Source of the DNA: Rubrivivax sp.
Lineage (GTDB): Bacteria > Pseudomonadota > Gammaproteobacteria > Burkholderiales > Burkholderiaceae_C
Direction: 5' to 3'
NCBI GenBank assembly: GCA_027491255.1
Contig: JAIXWM010000081.1
Coordinates: 62,001-126,000 of the forward strand
DNA: 64,000 nucleotides
Positions within the stretch are counted from its first letter, which is position 1. Each line of letters starts with the position of its first letter. A program made the position numbers and the translations under genes. This document shows, one piece after another, positions 9,178 through 18,251 of the stretch. The notes below the pieces were generated by a model. The model had not been told where the DNA came from. It did no database searches and saw only the letters and a program-made list of their open reading frames with translations.

Positions 9178-10627
9178 GGCCGTGAGCACGGCGTCTGCGT
9201 CGGAGGTGTCGGGCTCGGGTTGGCCCGAAGCCCTGGCCTTGCGGGCCCTGATGGACTCGGCGGGCATCGCAGTGCTGGTCGTCGCGGGGTGTCGCATCAC
9301 GCACTTGAACGCCAGCGCGCAGTCGCTGCTCGGCTCGGACGCCGGGTGCTGGATCGGCGGGCCGCTGAGCGCCCTGGCGCCCCCGGTTGCGGATCATCCA
9401 TGGCGGCAGCCGGGCTGGCTCGATGAACTGCCGGCGGGCCGGGCGGTTCGCTTCGATGCGCCGCTTCAGCGGGCCGACGGCAGCCTGCTGCGCGTGTCCG
9501 GTCACGCCTGGGCCGACCCCTCGGCACCATCGCCCGCACGTGCGGTGGTGCTGGCGTTGAGCGACATGGAGCAGCACCGCCTGGCCGAGCGCCGCACCGC
9601 GCGCGCGCAGGCCTCCTTGCAGCGCGTCATCGAGACGGCCCCGCTGGCCATCGCGGTCTTCGAGATGCCTTCTCGCCGCGTGCTGCAGGCCAACCAGGCC
9701 GCCGAACTGTTCTTCGGCTTGCCGCTGGCCCGACTGGTGGGCGCGTCGCCGCGGCAGTGGCCCGCCGGCGAATCCGCGCACGACATCGGCGCGCTCGAGG
9801 CCAGCCTGGACCTGGCGATGGAGTCGCCCCCCGGTGTGCGGCGCGAGATCGTCGACAGTGGCAGCGAGGGCGGCGCGGCACGGGTGTGGGACACCCGTTT
9901 CGTCTCGATCGCGCCCGATGGCGCGCAGGGGCCGGCGGGAGAGGCGGCCCAGGTGCTGATGGTGGCCAACGAAGTGACCGACCTGCGCGCGGCCGAGCAG
10001 GAGCGCTTCGACGCCGCGATCGCGCAGCGCGGCATGCTCGTGCAGGAAGTCCATCATCGCATCAAGAACAACCTTCAAGGCGTGGCCGGACTCCTGCAGC
10101 AGGCCTCCGCGCGCTACCCAGAGGTCGCCCCCATCCTGTCGGAGGCCGTGGGGCAGTTGCAGGCGATCGCGCAGGTCTACGGCTTGCAGGTGGGCTCGGG
10201 CGGGCCCGTGCAGCTTGCGGGCCTGCTGCAGGCGGTGGCCCAGTCGGTTCAGCGCACGTTCAGTCGAACCATCGACTTCGCGGTCCAGGGCGACGAACCC
10301 GCACGCTGGCGGCTGCCCGAGGCCGAGGCGATCCCGGTGGCCTTGACGGCCAACGAACTGCTCACCAACGCCCTCAAGCATGGCGGGGGCCAGCCGGTGC
10401 GCTGCACGCTCCTGGCCGATGCGGCTGCCGTGACGATCGAGATCCTCAACCGTGGCCAATTGCGCGAGGGATTCGACCTGCGGTCGCGCGCCGGCAGTGT
10501 CAGCGGGCTGGGCCTGGTACGCGCCTTGCTGCCCAGGCGCAGCGCCGAGCTGGCGCTGAGCCAGCTCGGACCTCAGGTGCTGACCCGCGTGGTCCTGCGC
10601 CCGCCCGCGGTGCGCCGCGACGGCTGA
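9170..10627 (+). CDS. Soluble PAS / HisKA_2-type sensor histidine kinase
   Basis: Starting at the ATG at 9170 (overlapping the previous stop by 8 bases) the product is 485 aa with no clear membrane segment, so it should sense a cytoplasmic signal. Two PAS-like regions occupy about 15-125 and 145-270. The HisKA_2 motif EVHHRIKNNLQGVAGLLQ contains the phosphoacceptor near His296, and the ATPase region has LTANELLTNALKHGG (N-box) and SGLGLVRALLPR (G-box). HisKA_2 kinases usually partner ANTAR-type or HTH-less regulators, and an ANTAR regulator follows directly. Confidence 0.9.
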   Translation: MPEAVSTASASEVSGSGWPEALALRALMDSAGIAVLVVAGCRITHLNASAQSLLGSDAGCWIGGPLSALAPPVADHPWRQPGWLDELPAGRAVRFDAPLQRADGSLLRVSGHAWADPSAPSPARAVVLALSDMEQHRLAERRTARAQASLQRVIETAPLAIAVFEMPSRRVLQANQAAELFFGLPLARLVGASPRQWPAGESAHDIGALEASLDLAMESPPGVRREIVDSGSEGGAARVWDTRFVSIAPDGAQGPAGEAAQVLMVANEVTDLRAAEQERFDAAIAQRGMLVQEVHHRIKNNLQGVAGLLQQASARYPEVAPILSEAVGQLQAIAQVYGLQVGSGGPVQLAGLLQAVAQSVQRTFSRTIDFAVQGDEPARWRLPEAEAIPVALTANELLTNALKHGGGQPVRCTLLADAAAVTIEILNRGQLREGFDLRSRAGSVSGLGLVRALLPRRSAELALSQLGPQVLTRVVLRPPAVRRDG

Positions 10628-10697
10628 GAGTCCTTCCCGCAGGCCTGCCTTGCACGCCAAAACACCTCTTTGCGCCGGCCAGCGTCGATAATCGGAC

Positions 10698-11318
10698 ATG
10701 GTCTCCAAGGGAAAGATCCTCGTCGTCGATGACGACCGGCTCGTGCTGGCCATGGTCACGCACGGCCTGGCCCAGGCGGGCTACGAGGTTATCGATGCGG
10801 ACAACGGTGACGACGCCATCCTGCTCGCACGCGAGCATCGACCCGACCTCGCGCTCCTGGACATCCGCATGGAGGGCAAGACGGGTTTCGACGTCGCGCA
10901 GTACCTGCGCGAGGCGGTTCACACGCCTTTTGTCTTCCTGTCCGCCTTCTCCGACGAGCAGACCGTGACCAAGGTGCAGGCCCTGGGCGCGCTGGCCTAC
11001 CTCGTCAAGCCGCTGGAGGTTCAGCAGATCGTGCCCGCGATCGACGCAGCCTTTGCACGCGCACGCGAAATGCGCGCCGCTTCGGGCACGCTGGCGCCGG
11101 CCGATGCGGCCGCCGCGCCGCCGGCAGGCGACGACGCGGCCGTGCTGGATGCGGTCGTGCCGCTTGCACTGGGTGTGCTGATGCACCGCTTTTCGCTCAC
11201 GCGCGGCGACGCGCTGGCGCGGCTGCGGCGCGCGGCTGTGGCGGAGGGGCGCAGCCTGCAGGGCCAGGCCGAGCGCGTCGTCCAGGCGGTGGAGGAACTC
11301 ACCGACCGCGGTTCCTGA
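10698..11318 (+). CDS. Response regulator with ANTAR RNA-binding output domain
   Basis: The 206-aa product has an N-terminal receiver domain (KILVVDDDRLV, phosphorylatable Asp near residue 55 in LALLDIRMEG, Lys in AYLVKPLE) and a C-terminal three-helix ANTAR domain, about 145-205, with the pattern LALGVLMHRFSLTRGDALARLRRAA. ANTAR regulators (AmiR, NasR, EutV) bind nascent RNA hairpins and prevent termination. The kinase just upstream is its likely cognate, parallel to EutW-EutV. What RNA it targets is not visible here. Confidence 0.9.
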   Translation: MVSKGKILVVDDDRLVLAMVTHGLAQAGYEVIDADNGDDAILLAREHRPDLALLDIRMEGKTGFDVAQYLREAVHTPFVFLSAFSDEQTVTKVQALGALAYLVKPLEVQQIVPAIDAAFARAREMRAASGTLAPADAAAAPPAGDDAAVLDAVVPLALGVLMHRFSLTRGDALARLRRAAVAEGRSLQGQAERVVQAVEELTDRGS

Positions 11319-11409
11319 GGGCTCTCGCGGGGCTCGGCCGCATCCCATCCACTCGTGGCCCGGGCGAACGGGGTTTTCTCGGCGCTCTCGTGGGCGAGAG
11401 CAGTGCTGT

Positions 11410-12660
11410 TCAGCCGCCGAGCGTGAATGAAAAGCTCGCGCCCTGGCCGGGCGCGGATTCGGCCCAGATGTCGCCGCCGTGCCGCCGCACGATGCGCTGC
11501 ACCGAAGCCAGCCCCACCCCGGTGCCGGGGAACTCGCTCTGGCTGTGCAGGCGCTGGAACAGCCCGAACAGGCGGTCGGCCGAGCGCATGTCGAAACCGG
11601 CACCGTTGTCGCGCACCTCGAACACCTGCCGGCCATCTTGTTGGCGGCTGCCCAGGCCGATGCGTGCGAGCTCGCAGCGGGCGGTGTACTTCCAGGCGTT
11701 GGACAACAGGTTTTCCAGCACTTGCCGCAGCAGCCGGGGATCACCGACCACCCGCAGCCCCGGCTCGATCGTGACCTCGATGGCACGCTGAGGGGAAGTG
11801 CGGCGCAGTTCCTCGACCACGAAGTGTGCGATCTGGCTCAGGTCCACCGGCTGGCGCGCCAGGGGCTGCGATGACAGGTGCGCCATCGACAGCATCGCGT
11901 CGATCATCATGTTCATGCGCGCCGCCGCGGCCAGCACGCGGTCGAGGTGGTCGTTGCCGATGCGGTCGAACTGACGACCGTAGTCTTCCTTCAGGATGCG
12001 CGCGAAGCCTTCGACCACGCGCAACGGCGCCCGCAGGTCGTGCGACACCGTGTAGCTGAACGCAGCGGCTTCCCGGCTGGCGTCGTCCGCCAGCGTCGCC
12101 CGTGCGGACGCGGATGAGGGAGCGGGAGCGGGTGCCGGGGTCTCGGCGCAGGGCCAGACCAGCAGGCGCTGCGTCGCCCCGGCGCCTACCTTCTGGAGTG
12201 TCCAGCCCTCGAACTCGGCCTTGGTCTGCGGCGCGAGGCGGGCTGCGGCGTCCTGCCATCCCGCAGGCAGAGCCTCGGTGTCGTTGGGGGCAAGGCCTGG
12301 GGTCGGCTCGAGGCACCAGCGGCCGGCGGAGTCCAGCCGCAGGATGTGCATTCGGGGGGGGACGAAGGGCTGAAGCGCCTGCCAAGCCGCGCCGTCGCCG
12401 CGGCCGGCTGCGCCATCATGGGCGGCTGCAGCCGGGACGGGGTCTGGGCCCGGGGCGCGCCGCGCGGCGCCGCGGGCGCGCCCCAGTGCGAAGGCAAGCA
12501 CGGCCACAAGCACCAGGGCCGTGCAGGCGAAGAACCAGAAGCCCGTCGACTCGGCCCCGGCGGCCGGCATGGCATGCGCCGGCCCCGCGGCGCCCGCTGC
12601 CCAGGCGGCCGGGCGGGCGCGCGCGCGGTAATGGGCAGGCAACGTCGGCGCCGGTGGCAT
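11410..12660 (-). CDS. Membrane-bound sensor histidine kinase (HisKA/HATPase)
   Basis: The 416-aa product has one clear transmembrane segment (about 40-60, FWFFACTALVLVAVLAFALG), a short variable sensor region, a HisKA dimerisation helix with the phosphoacceptor His207 in YTVSHDLRAPLRVVEGF, and a HATPase domain with LENLLSNAWKYTA, VRDNGAGFDM and GTGVGLASVQRIVRRHGG. The SHDLRAPLR form with this ATPase resembles bacteriophytochrome-type and hybrid kinases of the DLRAPL group. It is transcribed away from the GGDEF-EAL gene; no cognate regulator adjoins it on its own strand. Confidence 0.9.
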   Translation of the reverse strand: MPPAPTLPAHYRARARPAAWAAGAAGPAHAMPAAGAESTGFWFFACTALVLVAVLAFALGRARGAARRAPGPDPVPAAAAHDGAAGRGDGAAWQALQPFVPPRMHILRLDSAGRWCLEPTPGLAPNDTEALPAGWQDAAARLAPQTKAEFEGWTLQKVGAGATQRLLVWPCAETPAPAPAPSSASARATLADDASREAAAFSYTVSHDLRAPLRVVEGFARILKEDYGRQFDRIGNDHLDRVLAAAARMNMMIDAMLSMAHLSSQPLARQPVDLSQIAHFVVEELRRTSPQRAIEVTIEPGLRVVGDPRLLRQVLENLLSNAWKYTARCELARIGLGSRQQDGRQVFEVRDNGAGFDMRSADRLFGLFQRLHSQSEFPGTGVGLASVQRIVRRHGGDIWAESAPGQGASFSFTLGG

Positions 12661-12811
12661 TCCTGGATTCTAAGGACCGGGTCTTTCAGGTCTCTGGCGC
12701 ACTGGTTCTCTCGCAGACGGCTGCGCGCCGGTTCCCACTCGCCCGCTCTTGCAGCTATGCTGTGCAACGCGGGAGTTTCTTGCGCTCCCGTCCACTTACC
12801 GTCGACCTGGC

Positions 12812-15022
12812 GTGATTTCGAGTACTTCCTACTTCGACGACCTGCCCGCGGACTTGTCGCCGTCGGTGTTGCTCGTGGACGACGACGAGGTCAACCTGAT
12901 GATCACCGCCATGGCCCTGCGCGAACGCGGGTTCGTCGTGACGGAGGCGGGCTCGGGTGAGCGCGCGCTCGAATTGCTGCAGCAGGAACCGCCCGATGTG
13001 GTCGTGCTGGACGCGGTCATGCCGGGCCTGGACGGGTTTGCCACCTGCGAGCGCCTGCGCGCCATGCCCCGGCTGGAGCACGTGCCCGTGCTGATGCTCA
13101 CCGGACTGGACGACGATGCATCGATTCGCCACGCCTACGAGGCGGGTGCGACCGACTTTTTCGTCAAGTCGGCCCAGTGGAGCCTGCTCGAAGGCAGGCT
13201 GCGATACCTGCTGCGTTCGGGGCGCGTGCGCGAGGAACTCGCGCGCAGCCGCGCCCGGCTGGCGCAGGCCCAGGACCTCGCGCGCATGGGCAGCGTGGAG
13301 TGGCACCGCGTGGCGGGGTCGATGCTCGGCCGCCTGGAGTGGTCAGCCGAGGCCCTGCGCGCCATAGGCGCCTCCCGTCCCGGGCCCAGCCTGCGGCAGT
13401 GCCTGCGCCAGGTGCGGCCCGCGGAGCGACATGCGCTGCTGCGGATGATGGCGGAGCGCGTGGGGCGCCGGGCGGTTCTGGCCGCTGATGTCGGGCTCGA
13501 GGTCGGCCAGGGGCGCCGCCGCATCGTCCACGTCGAAGCCGAGCCGATGCCGGGTCAGCCGGCAGGCCCGTCACCGGTCTATACCGGCGTGGTGCAGGAT
13601 GTCTCGGACCGCCGTGCGGCGGAAGACCGGATTCGCGAACTCGCGAACTTCGATGCCCTCACCGGCCTGCCGAACCGGCGACAGCTGATCTGGCGCACCG
13701 AGCGCGCGTTGGAGTTCGCGCTGCGCCACGGCCACCTGTGTGCCTTGCTGCTGATCGACCTCGATCGATTCAAGGTCGTCAACGACACGCTCGGCCACGC
13801 CGCCGGCGACGAGTTGCTGGTCGAGGTCGCGTGGCGGCTGCGGTCCTGCGTGCGCCACAGCGACCAGACGATCGACGGCCCCTTGGAGACGGCCGGATCG
13901 CGGGCCCACCGCACCCTCGAGGCTGTCGGACGCCTGGGTGGCGACGAGTTCGTGGCCCTGCTGCCCGAGATCTCCGCTCCGCAGGATGGCGAGCGCGTGG
14001 CCGAGCGCATCCTGAAGTCGCTGCGCCAGCCCATCCACGTCGGCGGCGAGGACTGCTTCGTCACGGCCAGCATCGGCATTGCGTTGTTCCCGCGCGACGG
14101 CCAGTCGGTGCTGGAATTGTTGCGCAATGCCGACATGGCGATGTACTCGGCCAAGGCGGCCGGCCGCAACGCCGCGGCGGTCTTCGCTCCCAGCTTGATC
14201 AGCCGCGGTCGCGAGCGGCTCACGCTGGACAGCGCCTTGCACAAGGCTTTGGAGCGGCAGGAACTGGTCCTGCACTATCAGCCCCAGGTCGACGTCGCCA
14301 CCGGCCGCATGGTGGGGGCCGAGGCGCTGATGCGTTGGCAGCGTGGTGACCGCCTGCTCTTGCCAGCGGACTTCATCCCGCTGGCCGAGGAGAGTGGCCT
14401 GATCGTGCCCATGTCGCAATGGGCGCTGGCCGAAGCGGCGCGCCAGGTCGGCCTGTGGCGCACGGCTTTCGGATTCGACGGCACGATCGCCGTCAACCTC
14501 CCGGCTCGCGTGCTGGAGCGCCCTGATCTGGTCGAGCACCTGCGCCAATGCACTGCGGCGCACCAGGTGCCGCTGAGTTCGCTGGTCATCGAGATCACCG
14601 AAACCGGCCTGGTCAGGGACCTCAAAGCCGTACAGGCCGGGCTCGAGCGGATCAGCGAAGTGGGTGTGGGCCTGTCGATCGACGATTTCGGAACGGGCTA
14701 TTCCTCGCTGGCCTACCTCACTTCGCTGCCCATCAGCGAGCTCAAGATCGATGGCAGCTTCATCCGCCAGCTCGGTTCCAAGCCGCAGAGTTCGGCGGTG
14801 GTCAACGCGATCATCGCCTTGGCGCGGTCGCTGGGCCTGGCCGTCGTCGCCGAGTGCGTCGAGACGGTGCAGCAAATGGAGATGCTCCAGCGGATGGGGT
14901 GCGGCGTGATGCAGGGCTATCTCTTCTGCCATCCGATACCGCCCGCAGGGGTCGAAAACTGGGCGCGCGTGACCTTGCCGCTGCGTGCCACTGCCTGGGC
15001 GGCGCATGAACGGCCGAGGTAG
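12812..15022 (+). CDS. Response regulator with GGDEF and EAL domains (c-di-GMP turnover)
   Basis: With a GTG start at 12812 the product is 736 aa; an in-frame ATG at 12749 would add 21 residues. Domains in order: receiver (SVLLVDDDEVN, Asp near residue 66 in VVVLDAVMPGLDG), a PAS-like linker, GGDEF with the intact RLGGDEFVALLPE signature near residue 375, and EAL with GAEALMRWQ near 503 plus DDFGTGYSSLAYL. Both catalytic motifs are intact, so it could make or break c-di-GMP depending on phosphorylation. It lies between the flagellar operon and the putative matrix locus, which suits a motility/biofilm switch, though that link is inferred. Confidence 0.92.
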   Translation: MISSTSYFDDLPADLSPSVLLVDDDEVNLMITAMALRERGFVVTEAGSGERALELLQQEPPDVVVLDAVMPGLDGFATCERLRAMPRLEHVPVLMLTGLDDDASIRHAYEAGATDFFVKSAQWSLLEGRLRYLLRSGRVREELARSRARLAQAQDLARMGSVEWHRVAGSMLGRLEWSAEALRAIGASRPGPSLRQCLRQVRPAERHALLRMMAERVGRRAVLAADVGLEVGQGRRRIVHVEAEPMPGQPAGPSPVYTGVVQDVSDRRAAEDRIRELANFDALTGLPNRRQLIWRTERALEFALRHGHLCALLLIDLDRFKVVNDTLGHAAGDELLVEVAWRLRSCVRHSDQTIDGPLETAGSRAHRTLEAVGRLGGDEFVALLPEISAPQDGERVAERILKSLRQPIHVGGEDCFVTASIGIALFPRDGQSVLELLRNADMAMYSAKAAGRNAAAVFAPSLISRGRERLTLDSALHKALERQELVLHYQPQVDVATGRMVGAEALMRWQRGDRLLLPADFIPLAEESGLIVPMSQWALAEAARQVGLWRTAFGFDGTIAVNLPARVLERPDLVEHLRQCTAAHQVPLSSLVIEITETGLVRDLKAVQAGLERISEVGVGLSIDDFGTGYSSLAYLTSLPISELKIDGSFIRQLGSKPQSSAVVNAIIALARSLGLAVVAECVETVQQMEMLQRMGCGVMQGYLFCHPIPPAGVENWARVTLPLRATAWAAHERPR

Positions 15023-15271
15023 CCGAGGGCCGTTGCCGCGGACGGCGCCTTGACCGGTGCCGCATCCGCAGGCGCCCGAGCAGAGGGCCCAGGGACGGGC
15101 TGCGTCCGTCAATTCGCTCGTGTGAGGCGTTGCGCCACGGCAACTCAAGGGATTGCGCCGCTTGTGCCACTCGTAAGATTTGCGGAGTCAATGATCACCA
15201 CATCCGTGGTCACCGGCCATGGGCGTATCGGTGGCGCGCCTGGTGACGGTCACTCGCATGGAAGGCAGTCG

Positions 15272-15907
15272 ATGAACAAGATCCTTGGGTTTTCCGGGCT
15301 CGCAGCCGCGGCGCTGTTGTCAGGCGCCGCGCAGGCCGGCGAGGTCTACGGCGGCGGGGGATTCCCGGGCGTGATGCTCGGCTACGCGCAGCAGCTCGAC
15401 GGCCGTTTCGCCGTTCGTGGCGACATCGCCACCGTGGGACGCCTCGACGTCCGCCGCACCGAAGAGGGCATTGCGTACAGCGGCAAACTCGAAGCGCAGC
15501 GTGTGGGCGCCTTCGTGGACTGGTTCGCGCTGCGCGGTGGGTTTCGCCTGACCGGCGGCCTGACGTTCAACACCTACAAGGCGTCCTTGTCGGCCCGCAG
15601 CGCGAGTGGCCTCTCGATCGGGGACAACACCTACAGCGGGACGAGCCTGGACGTGACGATCAAGTTTCCCAAGACCACCCCCTACCTCGGGATCGGCTAC
15701 GGACACCATGCCGGCAAGGGATGGGGTTTCGTGTGGGACCTGGGCGCGTCGATCGGCAAGGCGAAGGTGACCGCCAACGCGGTGGGCTTCCCCGACAACC
15801 CCCAGTTCAACGCAGACCTGGAGCGGGAACTCGAGCAGCTGCGCAAGGGCGTGGGCAAGTTGCGGTTCGTGCCCCAGGCCACCGTCGCGCTGAGCTACAA
15901 GTTCTGA
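15272..15907 (+). CDS. Small outer-membrane beta-barrel protein
   Basis: The ATG at 15272 follows GGAAGGCAG and starts a 211-aa protein with a signal peptide (MNKILGFSGLAAAALLSGAAQA) cleaved before GEVYGGGG. The mature part alternates short hydrophobic strands and turns and ends LRFVPQATVALSYKF, an aromatic C-terminal signature recognised by the BAM complex. It resembles the generic OmpW/OmpA-like barrels without a known substrate. Whether it belongs with the matrix-like locus downstream is unclear, as a 670-base non-coding stretch separates them. The coding frame stays open upstream to 15050, but only this start gives a signal peptide. Confidence 0.8.
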   Translation: MNKILGFSGLAAAALLSGAAQAGEVYGGGGFPGVMLGYAQQLDGRFAVRGDIATVGRLDVRRTEEGIAYSGKLEAQRVGAFVDWFALRGGFRLTGGLTFNTYKASLSARSASGLSIGDNTYSGTSLDVTIKFPKTTPYLGIGYGHHAGKGWGFVWDLGASIGKAKVTANAVGFPDNPQFNADLERELEQLRKGVGKLRFVPQATVALSYKF

Positions 15908-16489
15908 GGCCGGACGGGCTGCGGGCCGCCGGTGCGGTGCCGCCGGGCTTGGCCCGCTGTCGGACCCCGGCGCCGCACCCGCAAGGACCGGGGTGCCGGT
16001 GGAGCGGCTGGCCGCAGAGGCCGCCCGACAACCCGAATCGTCCACGCGGGCCCATGCTCGCCTTGCACGCCCAAACCCCTGGCTCATCGTTGCAGATCCC
16101 TGCCATAGCACAGGCGATGGCTGTGGTTTGCGCCTCGATCCAGGGCGTTTGAACCCGCCTTTCGGGCACGGCGGAAAAACGCTCAGCCTCTGAGGCCACG
16201 TGCCCGTCTCGGGCGTGTGACAGCCTCCCCATCGGGGCGTCCGAGCACGTCCAGCCCGACCTCAGCGACCGTGCAAGTGGTTGATCGGACGGGGTTTTTC
16301 GATGCAGATCCTGCCCTGGGATGGGGCCGTGGCGGAACCGTCCGGCATGGCTGCGGCGTTGTGCGGGGCTTGCCGACATCACAAGTCCGTGACAGTGCAG
16401 GCCCAAACGCCTGCCCAGGCGCATCCGGCCCGCGGTGCGGCGAAGAAATTCCTGTTTGTTGACAAGTACTTGGCGTGGATCGACGGACC
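15908..16489. other. Long non-coding stretch before the Gly-rich gene
   Basis: No convincing gene is seen here. Open frames exist only because of the high GC content and lack ribosome binding sites and family resemblance. The stretch contains a dispersed repeat copy (about 16048-16195), listed separately. The 10-base palindrome CAAGTACTTG at 16463-16472 lies 18 bases ahead of the sigma-54 promoter and could be part of an activator site. Confidence 0.5.
16048..16195. repeat. Dispersed intergenic repeat, copy 1
   Basis: This segment shares two blocks with 53049-53205: a leading CCCATG(C/G)TCGCCTTGCA and, about 100 bases on, CGCCT-TCGGG-CGGAAAA-GCTC. Spacing between blocks is similar and the sequence between them is diverged. 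Both copies are intergenic and on the same strand. It looks like an old dispersed repeat family; no coding function is seen. Confidence 0.45.
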
Positions 16490-16505
16490 TGGCACCGATC
16501 GTGCA
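16490..16505 (+). promoter_or_regulatory. Sigma-54 (RpoN) -24/-12 promoter for the Gly-rich gene operon
   Basis: TGGCACCGATCGTGCA carries GG at -24 and GC at -12 with exactly ten bases between, and matches the TGGCAC-N5-TTGCA consensus except for one base in the -12 element. Transcription would start near 16517, some 60 bases before the ATG at 16578. A sigma-54 activator gene lies in the same cluster at 21473-22807, which strongly supports function. Confidence 0.85.
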
Positions 16506-16577
16506 ACAACAGCGTCGAGTTGGCGCGTTGCGCCGATTCTTCGGTTCGATTTCATCAACCTTGCCAAGGAGTTGAGC

Positions 16578-18233
16578 ATGCAAAACATGAACAGGACGGT
16601 ACTGGCCGGAGCCATCGCGCTCGCATTCGGTTCGAGCTCGGTCTGGTCCAACCCGACGAACACCAGCGACGGGTCCGCAGGCTCGATCGTGCAGACGGCC
16701 ACCGCGGAGTCCACCCAGGCGAGCAATACGGGGCCTACGGCCAATGAGGCTTCGTCGGCGGTCCAGGACAACAGCACGAGCACCACGACGAGTTCCAAGA
16801 CGAATACGCTGAACGACAACAGCGCGCGCACGAAGACCGTCACGAAGACGCAGACCTCCGACAAGTCCGGTGACAACCGCAACAACACGGGCCGCGCCCG
16901 TGCCGACGGCACCGGAACCGCGGCGGCCAACAACGGCAGCACCTCGACGGCGAATTTCTCGAACGCCTTCAACAGCAGCAAGGCTGTGGCCACCAGCCGG
17001 CTGAATGGTGCCGTCTCCAACGTGCAGATCCAGGGTGTTGGCAATGTCGTGTCCTACGCCGGTGACGCCAGCGGCGGCAATGGCGCCAAGGGTGGGGCCG
17101 GCTATGGAGGTCGCGGGGACGGTGGCACCGGCAATGGAGGCCAGGGCGGGAATGCCGGCAGTGGCGGCGTGGGTGGCAATGGCGGCGACGGCGGTGCCGG
17201 CGGCAGCGCCAGCAATGGCAGCGCCAGGGCTGGAGCGGCCTCCAACGGCAGCGCCTCGAATGGAGCGATCGCCGCGGGCAGTGGTGGTGCAGGTGGACAG
17301 GCCAGTCGCGCCAGCGGCGGCGCTGGTGGCGACGGCAGTGGCTTCGGGGGCGCCACCCAGGCCGGCATCCAGCAGGGCACGGGCAAGGCTTTGGCCGCCA
17401 GCGAAGGAAAGGGCGGCGAGGCATCGACGACGACCGCGACCTGGGGTGGCAACACGCTGCCCACCGTCAAGGCACCGGGCGGCAGCGGCGACGTCAATGG
17501 CGCTGCCGTCGGCGGTGGCGCCGGCGCGGACAGCCTGGCGGCCGGCGGCCGTGGCGGACGGGCGGGGGATTCCAGTGGCGCGGGTGCGGGTGGCGCAGGA
17601 ACGTCTGGCGCGGCCACGTCCGCGGGCGGCGGGGCGGGCACCACGGGCACCGGCGCCGGCGGCGCTGCGACGGGTACGGCCACGGGAACCACGGGCGACT
17701 CCACGGGCACATCCACCAGCACGGCGGGGGCGGGCACGGGCGGGGCGGTCACCCCGACCAGTGGCAGCAATACCGGCACCTCCACGGCCAGCGGCGGTGA
17801 AACCACGGGCACGGGTGCGGCCGGGGGCAGTGCCACCAACACCGCAGGCGCGGGTGGACAAGGCGGCTCGGGCACGAATGGCGACGCCCGCAACGGCAGC
17901 GCCACGACCTTGGCCTCCAATGGCAGCGCCACGGCTGGCAATGGAGCGGGTGGTGCCGTCGGCGCTGCAGGCGGTGCGGGCGGTGCGGGCGGCCAAGGCC
18001 AAGGAGGCCAGGGCGGCGCAGGCAACGGCGGCGTCGGCAATGGCGCGGCCGGCGGCGCCGGCGGCTCGGGTGGGACAGTGCGCCTGCATGCAGGCACCTT
18101 CAACCTGTCCAACACCATGAGCAGCATCGGCCAATCGGCCGCGGGCATCATGGTCGTGACGCAGAACTCGGGCATGGCCGCGCTGGTGCAACAGAGCATC
18201 AACGTGCAGGCCAACCTGAGCATGGGTCGCTAA
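16578..18233 (+). CDS. Exported Gly/Ser/Ala-rich low-complexity protein, putative matrix or amyloid-like subunit
   Basis: The ATG at 16578 follows AAGGAG with ideal spacing and starts a 551-aa protein with a signal peptide ending SSVWS-N. Residues about 25-135 are Ser/Thr/Asn-rich; near 140 is TSRLNGAVSNVQIQGVGNVV; about 158-498 is a long glycine-rich tract (GGAGG, SNGSA, GGQGG units); the last ~50 residues are ordinary sequence with FNLSNT and VVTQNSGMAALVQQS. Both flanking motifs recur in the next gene. Composition and context (C39 peptidase, barrel, sigma-54 control) resemble the Fap functional-amyloid system of Pseudomonas, but no Fap repeat was recognised, so a fibre role is inference. 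Reverse-strand open frames over it are compositional shadows. Confidence 0.82.
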   Translation: MQNMNRTVLAGAIALAFGSSSVWSNPTNTSDGSAGSIVQTATAESTQASNTGPTANEASSAVQDNSTSTTTSSKTNTLNDNSARTKTVTKTQTSDKSGDNRNNTGRARADGTGTAAANNGSTSTANFSNAFNSSKAVATSRLNGAVSNVQIQGVGNVVSYAGDASGGNGAKGGAGYGGRGDGGTGNGGQGGNAGSGGVGGNGGDGGAGGSASNGSARAGAASNGSASNGAIAAGSGGAGGQASRASGGAGGDGSGFGGATQAGIQQGTGKALAASEGKGGEASTTTATWGGNTLPTVKAPGGSGDVNGAAVGGGAGADSLAAGGRGGRAGDSSGAGAGGAGTSGAATSAGGGAGTTGTGAGGAATGTATGTTGDSTGTSTSTAGAGTGGAVTPTSGSNTGTSTASGGETTGTGAAGGSATNTAGAGGQGGSGTNGDARNGSATTLASNGSATAGNGAGGAVGAAGGAGGAGGQGQGGQGGAGNGGVGNGAAGGAGGSGGTVRLHAGTFNLSNTMSSIGQSAAGIMVVTQNSGMAALVQQSINVQANLSMGR

Positions 18234-18251
18234 GGACCGCAGGTAGCCGGT

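Noticed and set aside
17102..18223. Long minus-strand Pro/Ala-rich frame and plus-strand alternative frames over the Gly-rich gene
   Set aside because: Reverse reading of GGC/GCC-rich DNA yields Pro/Ala-rich frames by composition. The plus-strand frame from 16578 has a signal peptide, ribosome site and promoter; the others have none.
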